From NCBI RefSeq assembly GCF_002102155.1, contig NZ_LQOU01000039.1:1-64000 (forward strand): a stretch of DNA of 64,000 nt, in the 5' to 3' direction. This stretch comes from Mycobacterium europaeum (lineage in GTDB: Bacteria; Actinomycetota; Actinomycetes; Mycobacteriales; Mycobacteriaceae). The notes under the pieces were generated by a model. It was not told where the DNA came from. It searched no databases and saw nothing but the letters and a program-made list of their open reading frames with translations. Position numbers and translations under genes: made by a program. Shown here piece after piece: positions 18,403 to 27,800 of the stretch. Numbering within the stretch: the first letter of the stretch is position 1; the number at the start of each line of letters is the position of its first letter.

Positions 18403-19104
18403 CTAGGCCGTGTTGACCTTCCCGTCCAGCGGCACCACGACGCTGGCTTCCGGCGCGTTCTTCTGCTCTTGGTAGGCCGACTCGAGCGCGGCCGGGACCG
18501 CTTCGAGGTCGCGGTACACGCCCATCAGCTGCTCGAGGACGTTGATCCGTTGTTGGATCGCCTCGTCCGCCGCGCGCCGGGCCTGCTCCCGGTAGTGATC
18601 GGCCTCCCGCTGGGCGTCGCGCCAGGCCTTGTCGACCGCCGCTTCGGTCTCGGCGCGCATGCCGGCCAGCTCGGCCTCGAGCTGCTTCTTGGTTTCCTCG
18701 TAATCGTTTTCCATGGCTTTTCGTTGGGCGGCCATCTCCGCCAACTCCTCTTCGTGCTTTCGCTGCGCCGCTTCGATCTCCGCCTGGGCCGCCGCGATCA
18801 GCGCGTCCGCCTCGCTGCGCGCCTCGGCCTGCATCTCGGCCACCTCGTCGACCGCGCGGTTGAGCATCTTCGCCATCCGGCGCTGCATCGCGTGCGGTGA
18901 GGGCGAGGTGTCGGTGAGGACGGCGACCTCCTTGCGCAACGCGGCCGTCTCGTCGCCGGCCTCTTTCAGCCGGGTCCGCAGGTTCTCCACGTCGTCGAGC
19001 AGCAACTGCTGCTTGGTGGCCAACATCTCGATGTGCGCGTCCACCGCGGCCGGGTCGTAGCCCCTGAACATGCGGTTGAACGTTTTTGCGGGTTCGGTTA
19101 TCAC
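18403..19104 (-). CDS. DivIVA/Wag31-like coiled-coil protein
   Basis: The GTG at 19104 (VITEPAKTFNRMFRGYDPAAVDAHI) follows a GGGGG-type ribosome site and gives 233 residues. The N-terminal FRGYDPAAVDAHIEML is the DivIVA lipid-binding/dimer motif. A very long Glu/Ala/Arg-rich coiled coil fills residues 30-215, and the tail is short and hydrophobic. Such proteins scaffold poles, septa or envelope-synthesis complexes in actinobacteria; Wag31 is the major one and this is a paralogue of unknown role. It lies 86 bases after dfrA. Confidence 0.8.
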   Translation of the reverse strand: MITEPAKTFNRMFRGYDPAAVDAHIEMLATKQQLLLDDVENLRTRLKEAGDETAALRKEVAVLTDTSPSPHAMQRRMAKMLNRAVDEVAEMQAEARSEADALIAAAQAEIEAAQRKHEEELAEMAAQRKAMENDYEETKKQLEAELAGMRAETEAAVDKAWRDAQREADHYREQARRAADEAIQQRINVLEQLMGVYRDLEAVPAALESAYQEQKNAPEASVVVPLDGKVNTA

Positions 19105-19190
19105 TGCCAATTCCCCCTTCTGGCAACGTGTGGTGACCTCGTGAGACCGACCCCCGCGTCCGAGTATGTCACGGTCGCGGGGACCGGGGC

Positions 19191-19688
19191 TCATGCCCGA
19201 CGGTAGCTGTGCAGCCGGTACCGCAGCCCGGTGCGGCTGACCTGCCACTCCCCCGTCTCACCGATCCAGCTGTCGTCGAGCACCGGCGCCAGCGCGTCGT
19301 CGTCGTCGCGCCGCAGGTCGACTTCGACCTCGGTGACCTCGCACCGGGTGGCGCGCGGCAAGGCGAGCAGATAGACCTGCTCGCCGCCGATCACCCAGGT
19401 CTGCGGCTCGTCCTCGGCACGCGCGAGGGCGGCCTCGAGCGAATCGACGACCTCCGCCCCGTCGGCCACGAAGTCGCTCCGCCGCGAGAGTACGACATTC
19501 CGGCGGCCCGGCAGCGGCCGCACCTTCGCCGGCAACGACTCCCACGTCCGCCGCCCCATCACCACGGTGTGCCCGAGCGTCAGCTCCTTGAAACGGGCCA
19601 GGTCCTCGGGCACCCGCCACGGGATGTCGCCACCGCGGCCGATGACGCCGGACGTCGACTGAGCCCACACCAGACCCAGGCGCGTCAT
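19191..19688 (-). CDS. dfrA: Dihydrofolate reductase
   Basis: The 165-residue protein has GLVWAQSTSGVIGRGGDIPW, the catalytic Asp in the PEDLARFKELT region, HTVVMGRRTWESLP and WVIGGEQVY (NADPH loop). It regenerates tetrahydrofolate with NADPH and is the target of antifolates. The ATG overlaps the thyA stop (ATGA, 19685-19688), giving the usual thyA-dfrA pair in which ThyA makes the dihydrofolate that DfrA reduces. The length is slightly above the 159 residues of M. tuberculosis, owing mainly to a DDDDA insertion near residue 130. Confidence 0.96.
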   Translation of the reverse strand: MTRLGLVWAQSTSGVIGRGGDIPWRVPEDLARFKELTLGHTVVMGRRTWESLPAKVRPLPGRRNVVLSRRSDFVADGAEVVDSLEAALARAEDEPQTWVIGGEQVYLLALPRATRCEVTEVEVDLRRDDDDALAPVLDDSWIGETGEWQVSRTGLRYRLHSYRRA

Positions 19689-20485
19689 ACGGCGACGGGG
19701 GCTTTGATCGCCGGGTGCGGGTCGTAGTTCTTCACCACGACGTCGTCGTAGGTGTAGTCGAAGATCGAATCACGATGCGCCAGTAGCAGTTCCGGGTAAG
19801 GTCGCGGTTCGCGGCCGAGCTGGGTGCGCACCTGCTCGACGTGGTTGTCGTAGATGTGGCAGTCGCCGCCCGTCCAGACGAACTCGCCGACCGCCAAGCC
19901 GGCCTGGGCGGCCATCATGTGCGTGAGCAATGCGTAGCTGGCGATGTTGAACGGCACCCCGAGGAACAGGTCGGCGCTGCGCTGATAGAGCTGGCAGCTC
20001 AGCCGGCCGTCGGCCACGTAGAACTGGAAGAACGCGTGACACGGCGGGAGCGCCATCTGCGGGATCTCCCCGACGTTCCACGCCGACACGATGATGCGCC
20101 GGGAGTCCGGATCGGTGCGCAGCAATTCCAGCGCCGCGCTGATCTGGTCGACGTGCTCGCCCGTCGGCGTCGGCCAGGACCGCCACTGCACGCCGTAGAT
20201 CGGACCGAGATCGCCTGTCTCACTTGCCCATTCGTCCCAGATGGTGATGCCGTGCTCGTGCAGCCAGGCCACGTTGGAGTCACCGCGCAAGAACCACAGC
20301 AACTCGTAGACGACCGACTTGAGATGCACCTTCTTGGTGGTGAGCAGCGGGAAACCGGCCGACAGGTCGTAGCGCAACTGCTGGCCGAACAGGCTGCGGG
20401 TCCCGGTGCCGGTGCGGTCGGATTTGGCCGTGCCCCGCTCGAGCACCAGGCGCAGCAGGTCCTCGTAGGGCGTCGGGATCGGCAC
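19685..20485 (-). CDS. thyA: Thymidylate synthase ThyA
   Basis: The 266-residue protein contains KSDRTGTGTRSLFGQQLRYDL, the active-site loop LPPCHAFFQFYV with the nucleophilic Cys, RSADLFLGVPFNIASYALL and GDCHIYDNHVEQ. It methylates dUMP with methylenetetrahydrofolate and produces dihydrofolate. The start is a GTG at 20485 (MPIPTPYEDLL), and the 42 bases to the divergent hydrolase gene must hold both promoters. Loss of thyA is a known route to para-aminosalicylate resistance; this copy looks intact. Confidence 0.97.
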   Translation of the reverse strand: MPIPTPYEDLLRLVLERGTAKSDRTGTGTRSLFGQQLRYDLSAGFPLLTTKKVHLKSVVYELLWFLRGDSNVAWLHEHGITIWDEWASETGDLGPIYGVQWRSWPTPTGEHVDQISAALELLRTDPDSRRIIVSAWNVGEIPQMALPPCHAFFQFYVADGRLSCQLYQRSADLFLGVPFNIASYALLTHMMAAQAGLAVGEFVWTGGDCHIYDNHVEQVRTQLGREPRPYPELLLAHRDSIFDYTYDDVVVKNYDPHPAIKAPVAV

Positions 20486-20527
20486 GCGGCCAGCTTAGCT
20501 CTCGGGGCCAGGAGTAGAACGGGTGCC

Positions 20528-21277
20528 ATGCCGAAGATCATCGACACCATCACCACCGCTGACGGGGCCTGCACGGTCCACTTCTTCACACCGGATGGCC
20601 CGGAGGGCCAGGTCCCCTGGCCGGGCGTGGTCATGTACCCCGATGCCGGCGGGCTGCGCGGCACCTTCGACCAGATGGCCGCGAAGCTGGCCGGTTTCGG
20701 TTACGCCGTGCTGCTGCCCGACGTGTATTACCGCAGCGGCGACTGGGCACCGTTCGACATGGCCACCGTGTTCGGCGACGAGCGGGAGCGCAGGCGGCTG
20801 TTCGGCATGATCGGCAGCGTCACCCCGGACAAGATGGCCGGCGACGCCGGCGCCTTCTTCGACTACCTGGCGGCCCGGCCCGAGGTGTCCGGGGAGCGCT
20901 TCGGCGTGTGCGGCTACTGCATGGGCGGGCGCACGTCGCTGGTGGTCGCCGGCCGGGTGCCCGAACGCGTCGCCGCGGCGGCCTCGTTCCACGGCGGCGG
21001 CCTGGTGACCGACGCCGCGGACAGCCCGCACCTGCTGGCCGACCGGATCAGCGCCACGGTCTACGTGGGCGGCGCCAAAGACGACACGTCCTTCACCCGC
21101 GACGACGCCGAGCAACTCGACAAGGCGCTGACGGCGGCCGGCGTCCAGCACACCATCGAGTGGTATCCGGCTGGTCACGGGTTCGCGGTTCCCGACAACG
21201 CGCCGTATGACCCAGCGGCCGCCGAACGGCACTGGCAGGCCATGACCGAGGTGTTCGGTTCGGCGTTGCCGCGCTGA
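20528..21277 (+). CDS. Dienelactone hydrolase family protein (Rv2765-like)
   Basis: The 249-residue alpha/beta hydrolase has a Cys nucleophile in GYCMGG, Asp in the GGAKDDTSF region and His in AGHGFAVPD, forming the Cys-Asp-His triad of dienelactone hydrolases. WPGVVMYPDAGGLRGTF forms the oxyanion side. The family hydrolyses lactones or small esters; the physiological substrate is not evident. No catabolic aromatic genes lie nearby. It is divergent from thyA and convergent with the acyl-CoA dehydrogenase at 21302. Confidence 0.87.
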   Translation: MPKIIDTITTADGACTVHFFTPDGPEGQVPWPGVVMYPDAGGLRGTFDQMAAKLAGFGYAVLLPDVYYRSGDWAPFDMATVFGDERERRRLFGMIGSVTPDKMAGDAGAFFDYLAARPEVSGERFGVCGYCMGGRTSLVVAGRVPERVAAAASFHGGGLVTDAADSPHLLADRISATVYVGGAKDDTSFTRDDAEQLDKALTAAGVQHTIEWYPAGHGFAVPDNAPYDPAAAERHWQAMTEVFGSALPR

Positions 21278-21301
21278 GCCGCCCGGCGGCGCAGGTCTCG
21301 C

Positions 21302-22393
21302 CTAGCTCGGCGGCAGGTCGACCAATTCGGCCAGCCGGGCGCGGTGACGGTAGGCGGTGCCGAAGATCAGCTCGTCGCTCTTGGCTCGCTTGAGGTAGAG
21401 GTGCGCGGGATACTCCCACGTCATGCCGATGCCGCCGTGCAGCTGGACGCATTCCTCGGCCGCGTGCACGGCGATGCCGCTGCAATAGGCCTGGGCGAGG
21501 GCGGTGGCGACGGCGGCGTCTTCGTCGTCGCGGGCGCACGTGTCGGCGGCGTAGCGGGCCGCCGCCGTCGCCGCCCCGACCTCGAACCACAGGTCGGCCA
21601 GCCGGTGCTTGACCGCCTGGTAGGAGCCGATCGCGCGGCCGAACTGCTTGCGCTGCTTGACGTAAGCCAGGGTGGTGTCGAAACACCACTGGGCCACCCC
21701 GAGCTGCTCCGACGCGAGCAGGGCCGCCCCGGTGCGCAGCGCCTCGGCGACCGGCCCGTCCGCCGGCCCGACGCGTGACGAGGCCGCCGCCGAAAAGCTC
21801 ACGTCGGCAAGGGGTCTCGTCATGTCCAACGCGACCAGCGGGGACACCCGCACACCGGCGGCCGCGCGTGGGACGGTATGCAGCTCCAGCCCGTCCGGGC
21901 CGGCGACCGGCACCACGAGCACGTCGGCCTCGGCGGCGCCGGCGACGCTGGTGACCGATCCGCTCAGCCCGTCGGCGCCGCCGCTCACCGCGGTCGTGGG
22001 ATCGCCGGGTGCGGTCGACAGCGGCACCACCAACGCGGCGGTGAGCTCGCCCTGCGCCAGGGCGGACACGGTCTCGGTATCGCCGGCGCGCAGCAGCGCG
22101 ACGGTGGCCAGCACCGCGCTGGACAGGAACGGCACCGGCGCGACGGCCCGCCCGATCTCCTCCATGACGACCGCGGCCTCCCGGGCACCGGCGCCCGCCC
22201 CGCCGAGTGACTCCGGGACCAGCAGCCCGGCCACGCCCAGGTCGGCGGCCAGCGTCCGCCAAACACCCGAAAAGTCCTGCGGTTCCGGGTCGTAGGCGCG
22301 TGCCACCGATTCGGGCGGGCAGCGGTCGGCCAACAACTGCCGGACGCTGTCCCGCAACGCCTCCTCGGTGTCGGAATAGAGCAGGTCACTCAC
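21302..22393 (-). CDS. Acyl-CoA dehydrogenase (second subunit type)
   Basis: The 363-residue FadE protein starts with SDLLYSDTEEALRDSVRQLL. It contains DLGVAGLLVPESLGGAGAG, VMEEIGRAVAPVPFL, YVKQRKQFGRAIGSYQAVKHRLADL and LHGGIGMTWEYPAHLYLKRA. The usual catalytic Glu position is not obvious, as in heterotetrameric mycobacterial dehydrogenases where only one partner keeps it. The GTG start overlaps the stop of the upstream FadE gene (GTGA), which supports an alpha2beta2 pair. It is the last gene of the fabG-fadE-fadE operon. Substrate unknown; short-chain or steroid side-chain CoA esters are possible. Confidence 0.88.
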   Translation of the reverse strand: MSDLLYSDTEEALRDSVRQLLADRCPPESVARAYDPEPQDFSGVWRTLAADLGVAGLLVPESLGGAGAGAREAAVVMEEIGRAVAPVPFLSSAVLATVALLRAGDTETVSALAQGELTAALVVPLSTAPGDPTTAVSGGADGLSGSVTSVAGAAEADVLVVPVAGPDGLELHTVPRAAAGVRVSPLVALDMTRPLADVSFSAAASSRVGPADGPVAEALRTGAALLASEQLGVAQWCFDTTLAYVKQRKQFGRAIGSYQAVKHRLADLWFEVGAATAAARYAADTCARDDEDAAVATALAQAYCSGIAVHAAEECVQLHGGIGMTWEYPAHLYLKRAKSDELIFGTAYRHRARLAELVDLPPS

Positions 22394-23583
22394 CGGTCCA
22401 AATCCTTCCAGGCGACGTCTTTGTCGACCCGGTGCTCGCCGGGCAGGCCGAGGATGCGCTCGGAGATGGTGTTGCGCAGGATCTCCGAGGTGCCGCCCTC
22501 GATCGAGTTGCCGCGGGCACGCAGGTATCGGTACCCGGGCTCGCGTCCGATCAGATCGACGACTTCGGTCCTGCGCATGGTCCAGTCGTCGTACTGCAGG
22601 CCGGACTCGGCGTGGAGCTCGATGTCGAAGCCCGAAATGGCTTGCGCGAGCCGGGCGAAGGCCACCTTCATGCCCGCGCCTTCCGGTCCCGGCTGGCCGG
22701 CCTGGGCCTGCTGTCGCAGCCGCTCACCGGCCAGGCGGAGGACCTCGGTGTCGACCCACAGCCGCATCAGCTCGTCGTGCATCCCGGGGTTGCGCAGCCC
22801 CGGCTCATCCCGCCACACCCGGGCGACCTGCCCGATCATCCCGCCCTCGCGCGGTGTCCCCGCGCGGGTGCCGATGGCGACGCGCTCGTTGTTGAGGGTG
22901 GTGGTCGCGACCCGCCAGCCGCCGCCGACCGGGCCGAGCCGGTTGGCGTCGGGCACGCGGGCGTCGGTGAGGAACACCTCGTTGAACTCCGCCTCGCCGG
23001 TGATCTGCCGCAGCGGTCGCACCTCGACGCCGGGCTGCGTCATGTCGCACAGGAAATACGTCAGGCCCGCGTGTTTGGGCACGGTGGGGTCGGTGCGGGC
23101 GACCAGGATGGCCATCTGCGCGTGCTGGGCCATCGAGGTCCACACCTTCTGCCCGTTGACAATCCAGTCGTCACCGTCGCGGACCGCCCGGGTGGCCACC
23201 CCGGCCAGGTCCGAGCCCGCGCCGGGCTCACTGAACAGCTGGCAGTAAACCTGCTCACCGGTGAACAAGGGACGCAGGAACTTTCGCTTCTGGTCGTCCG
23301 TCCCGAATGCCGCGATGGTGGGGGCCGCCATGCCCATCCCGATGAAATTCTTCGCCGTGCCGCCCACCGGCGCGCCCGCGGCGGCCAGTTGGGCGTCGAC
23401 GGTTTCCTGGGCCTTGCGCGGCAGGTCCAGCCCGCCGAAACCGTGCGGCAGGTGCACCCAGGCCAGGCCCGCGTCGTATTGCGCGCCAAGGAACTCGCGC
23501 GGGTCGGTGGTGGCCGGGTCGTGCTCGTCCAGCAGCGCCTGGACCCGCGCCTTGAGGTCCACCGCCAGGTCTTCGGAGCTCAT
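22390..23583 (-). CDS. Acyl-CoA dehydrogenase (first subunit type)
   Basis: The 397-residue protein starts at the ATG at 23583 (MSSEDLAVDLKAR), 2 bases after the SDR stop. It contains QLFSEPGAGSDLAGVATRA (flavin loop), GDDWIVNGQKVWTSMAQHA, and the C-terminal GNSIEGGTSEILRNTISERILGLPGE, whose Glu-Gly-Gly-Thr-Ser segment binds FAD and places the base. The overlap with the next FadE gene suggests a heteromeric enzyme. The frame upstream of 23583 is an artefact over the SDR. Confidence 0.9.
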   Translation of the reverse strand: MSSEDLAVDLKARVQALLDEHDPATTDPREFLGAQYDAGLAWVHLPHGFGGLDLPRKAQETVDAQLAAAGAPVGGTAKNFIGMGMAAPTIAAFGTDDQKRKFLRPLFTGEQVYCQLFSEPGAGSDLAGVATRAVRDGDDWIVNGQKVWTSMAQHAQMAILVARTDPTVPKHAGLTYFLCDMTQPGVEVRPLRQITGEAEFNEVFLTDARVPDANRLGPVGGGWRVATTTLNNERVAIGTRAGTPREGGMIGQVARVWRDEPGLRNPGMHDELMRLWVDTEVLRLAGERLRQQAQAGQPGPEGAGMKVAFARLAQAISGFDIELHAESGLQYDDWTMRRTEVVDLIGREPGYRYLRARGNSIEGGTSEILRNTISERILGLPGEHRVDKDVAWKDLDR

Positions 23584-23585
23584 CG

Positions 23586-24362
23586 CTAGCCCTGCGGCCG
23601 TACCTGGAAGCCCTGCGCGGCGCCGAGCAGCAGGCCGCCGTCGATGACCATGGTCTCGCCGGTGATCCAACTCGCGGCGTCGGAGACCAGGAAGGCCACG
23701 GCGCCGGCCACGTCGGCGGGCTCACCGATGCGTCCGAGCGCGATCGAGGCGGCCAGCGGATCCTCGTGGTCCTTCCACAGCGCCTCGGCGAGCCGGGTGC
23801 GCACCACCCCCGGGGCGATGGCGTTGACGCGGATGCGCGGCGAGAGCTCCAGCGCGAGCTGCTTGGTGACGTGGATGAGCGCGGCCTTGGTGGCGTTGTA
23901 CATGCCCATGGCCGGGGACTGGTGCAGGCCGCCGATGGAGGCGGTGTTGACGATCGCGCCGCCGTGCTCGCCCATCCACGCTTTGACCACGAGCGACGTC
24001 CACAGCAGCGGCGCCCACAGGTTGACGTCGAAGATCTTGGTGAACCGGGCGTGGTCCTGGTCGATGAGCGGGCCGTAGGCGGGGTTGGTGCCCGCGTTGT
24101 TGACCAGGATGTCCGCGCTGCCGAAGCGCTCCAGCGTCAGGTCCACGCAGCGCCGGGCGGCGTCCTCGTCGACCGCGTGCGCGCCGACGCCCAGGGCGTT
24201 GCCGTCCACCTGCGCGGCGGCCTCGTCGGCGGCCTCCTGCTTGCGGGCGGTGAGCACCACGTTGGCCCCCGCGGCCGCGAGCTGCTGCGCGATCGCCAGC
24301 CCGATCCCGCGCGAGGCGCCGGTGATGATCGCGGTGCGGCCGGTCAGATCCAGTGAGGTCAT
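23586..24362 (-). CDS. fabG5: Short-chain dehydrogenase, FabG-like (Rv2766c/FabG5-like)
   Basis: The 258-residue SDR has TGASRGIG (residues 14-21), NNAGTNPAYG, active-site Ser in NTASIGGLH and YNATK as the Tyr-x3-Lys pair, ending with ITGETMVIDGGLLLG. FabG-type enzymes reduce or oxidise 3-oxo/3-hydroxyacyl groups. Being first in an operon with two acyl-CoA dehydrogenases, it more likely serves beta-oxidation-like degradation than fatty-acid synthesis (inference). The promoter region (24363-24452) is shared with the divergent secreted-protein gene. Confidence 0.87.
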   Translation of the reverse strand: MTSLDLTGRTAIITGASRGIGLAIAQQLAAAGANVVLTARKQEAADEAAAQVDGNALGVGAHAVDEDAARRCVDLTLERFGSADILVNNAGTNPAYGPLIDQDHARFTKIFDVNLWAPLLWTSLVVKAWMGEHGGAIVNTASIGGLHQSPAMGMYNATKAALIHVTKQLALELSPRIRVNAIAPGVVRTRLAEALWKDHEDPLAASIALGRIGEPADVAGAVAFLVSDAASWITGETMVIDGGLLLGAAQGFQVRPQG

Positions 24363-24452
24363 CGTGATGCGCCTTCCGTTGCGCGAATGCCAACGGTTGC
24401 CCGTTCGCTACATGGATGTTTTACACGCGTATGCGCGTGGTATGCGACCCGC

Positions 24453-24800
24453 ATGTTCTCGAAATTAACCCTCGCGAAAAGACTGGTGGTGGGCGGGACG
24501 GCCGCCGCGGCAATCGCGGTCGCACCGATCGCCATGACCGATTCCCACGCCTCGGCGCCCGCGCCGTCGGCGGCGCCGACGCACGTGGTGTTCAAGGACG
24601 ATCCGGGCGGTGGCGGCTGTGACGCCAACGGCAACTGCGGTTCCGGCGGCCAGTTCAACGGGCCCGGCGGCGGTCCGGGCGGCCAGGGCTGCGTCCCGGG
24701 CGTCGGCTGCGGCTCCGGCGGCCAGAATGCGGGGCCCGGCGGGATCCCCGGCGGTCAGGGTTGTCTGCCGGGTGTCGGCTGCGGTTCCGGCCACGCCTGA
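24453..24800 (+). CDS. Small secreted Gly/Cys-rich repeat protein, function unknown
   Basis: The 115-residue protein starts MFSKLTLAKRLVVGG with a signal peptide cut probably near SHASA. The mature part is a tandem array: CDANGNCGSGGQFNGPGG, then two units with GGQGCVPGVGCGSGGQN/GGQGCLPGVGCGSGHA. Six Cys occur as three pairs spaced 5 residues apart (C-x5-C or C-x4-C), suggesting disulphide clips or metal binding after export. I recognise no family. The last 46 bases overlap the 3-prime end of the convergent carboxylase gene. The signal peptide and repeats make it a credible gene; its length is unusual. Confidence 0.65.
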   Translation: MFSKLTLAKRLVVGGTAAAAIAVAPIAMTDSHASAPAPSAAPTHVVFKDDPGGGGCDANGNCGSGGQFNGPGGGPGGQGCVPGVGCGSGGQNAGPGGIPGGQGCLPGVGCGSGHA

Positions 24801-27800
24801 TCGGGTCGACCCGGCGACTCCCGGAGCCTGGCGATCCAGGCCCGGGAGTCCGCGGGGTCGATGACGTCGTCGAGTTCGAACGTGGTGGCCGCGCGCAGCG
24901 CCTTGCCGTGCTCGTAGGCCGCCGCCACCAGCTTGTCGAACAGTTCCTGGCGCTTCGCCGGGTCTGCCTCCGCTGCCAGTTCCTTGCTGAAGCCGAGGCG
25001 TACCGCGCCCTCGAGGCCCATCCCACCGATCTCGCCCGTCGGCCAGGCGACGGTGAACTGGGGGGCGCGGAACGAACCACCCGCCATCGCCATGGCGCCG
25101 AGCCCGTAGCCCTTGCGCAGGATGATCATCCCGACCGGCACGGTCAGCCGCGCACCCAGGACGAACATGCGCCCGAACCGCCGGACCGCCGCCTGGGTCT
25201 CCGCGTCGGGGCCGACCATGAAGCCCGGGGTGTCGCACAGCGAAATCACCGGCAGCCGAAACGATTCGCAGAGGGCCAGGAAGTCGCCGGCCTTGTCGGC
25301 AGCCTCGGCATCGATGGCGCCGCCGAGGTGATGGGTGCTGTTGGCGATCAGCCCGTAGGGCGCCCCTTCGACGCGGACGAGCGCGGTGACGATCCCGACG
25401 CCGTAGTCGGGCCGCAGCTCCAACGCCGAGCCGGAGTCGACGATCGCCTCGATCGCCCGGTGCACGTCGTAGGCCCGTAACCGGTTCTGCGGCACCACAT
25501 GCCGGGCCAACCGCGGATCCGGTGCGGCCCAATCGCCCACCGTGCCCTGGAAGTACGAAAGGTACTGCTTGGCCAGCGCGACCGCGTGCGCCTCGTCGCG
25601 GGCGACGAGGCTGACGACGCCGTTGCGCCGCTGCACGCCGATCGGCCCGATCGCCTCCGGCGGATACACCCCCAGGCCGCCGCCCTCGATCATGGCCGGG
25701 CCGCCCATGCCGATGTTGGCGTCCGGGGTCGCGATGATGACGTCGCACACCCCGGCCAGCGCGGCGTTGCCGGCGAAGCACCGGCCCGACACGATCGAGA
25801 TCAGCGGGACCCGGCCGCTCAGCGCCGCGAGCATCCGGAAGGTCGGCACGTCCAGCCCGGCGGCGCCGCCGACGTCGGTGTCGCCCGGCCGGCCGCCGCC
25901 ACCCTCGGCGAACAGCACCACCGGCAACCGCTTTCGGGCGGCCAGGTCGAACGCGCGGTCGGTCTTGGCGTGGTTGCGCATGCCTTGCGTGCCGGCCAGC
26001 ACGGTGTAGTCGTAGGACACCACGACGGCCTCGGCCGCCGCTCGCCCGAAGCGGTCCGCGCCGATCGCGGCCAGGCCGGCGACCAGTCCGTCGGCCGGCG
26101 TGTTGGCGATCAGGTCCTCCTCCGAACGTCTGCTGCGCTGCGCCGCGATCGCGAGCGCGCCGTACTCGACGAAGCTGCCGGGGTCGATCAGGTCGGCGAT
26201 GTTCTCCCGGGCGGTGCGACGACCTTGCTTGTGCCGCTTGGCAACCGCCGCCTCGCGGCCCTCGTCGAGGGTGAGCTGATGCCGCCGGTGCACCTCGTCG
26301 AGGTCGGCGCGCGGCCGATCGAGATCCGCTGCGGCCGTTGCCGAATCGCCACCGCCGGCGGTGCCGGTGCGGGTGAAGACCAGTAACGGATCACCGGTTC
26401 CGACCACCTGCCCGGGGGCCACCAGGTTGCGCGCGGTCCGCAGCGCATCCGGCGCGACGAGGACGTGCTGCATCTTCATCGCTTCGAGGATGACGAGCTG
26501 ACCGCCCGCGTGAACCTCGGCGCCCTCGGGCGCCACCTCGACCACGGTGCCGGCCAGCTGCGCCCGCAGTACGTCCTCGCCGGGGTAGAGCTCGACCGGC
26601 GCAACGGGGACCTCGTGGTGGTGCGCCGCCGCGGCCGCGGCCAGCTCGGGCAGCTTGTCGTCGACGAAACCCGTGCTCACGCAGCCGGATTCCACCGCGG
26701 GGTCGCTCAGCAGCTCGCGCAGGAAATCGATGTTGGTGCGGACGCCCTCGATGCCGAACTCGGCCAGCGCGGTCCGGGTTTTGCGCAGCGCGGCCTCGGT
26801 TGACGGTCCGTGCACGTGGGTGACCACCTTGGCCAGCAGCGAGTCGTAGTGCGGGTTGACAGACAGTCCCGCCCGGCCGTAGGTGTCGACCCGGATCCCC
26901 GGCCCGCTCGGTGGCGAGAAGGCGGTGAGCGTGCCGGCGGAGGGGACGACCGAGAGGTCGGCGACGAAGGTCTCCGCGTTGACCCGCGCCTGGATCGCGA
27001 TGCCGCGGTGCGCGGCGGGCTCGCCGATGACCTCGGTGCCGTCGGAGGCGATTCCGGCCGGCAGGCCGAGCTGGTAGAAGGAGGCGCCGGCGGCGATGCC
27101 CAACTGGACGGCCACCAGGTCGACGCCGGTCGTCTCCTCGGTGACCGTGTGCTCCACCTGGATTCTCGGGTTGACCTCCAGGAACACGAAGTCCTCACCG
27201 GTGACCAGGAATTCGACCGTGGCCAGCCCGCGCAGCGCGACGCGCGCGCACAGCCGGGCCGCGGCCTGGTGTAGGTCCCGCCGCAATCGGTCGGAAAGCC
27301 CTTGCGCGGGCGCGATTTCGACGAGCTTCTGATAGCGCCGCTGGATGCTGCAGTCGCGGTCGCCGAGCGCGAGCGCGCGGGTCTGGTGCCCCGCCGGGGC
27401 GGCGACCACCTGGACCTCGATGTGCCGGGCACCGTCGAGCAGCGCCTCGGCGAACAACGCCGGGTCGCCGAAGCCCAGCTGCGCCTCGGCGGCGCACTGT
27501 TGGTAGGCGTCGCCGATCCGATCGGCGCTGCGCACCGTGCGCATCCCCCGCCCGCCCCCGCCGGCCAGCGCCTTGATCATGATGGCGCCGCCCTGGGCGG
27601 CGAAGAACGCCTCGACGTCCGCGATGCTGCTCGGCCCGTCGGTCGCGGGCAACACCGGCACCCCGGCGGCGACGGCGGCGCCGCGGGCGGCGGACTTGTT
27701 GCCCACCAGCTCGAGCGCGTCGGCGTCCGGCCCCACGAACGTGCACCCGGCGCCGGCGCAGGCGCGGGCGAATTCGGCGTTCTCACTGAGGAACCCGTAG

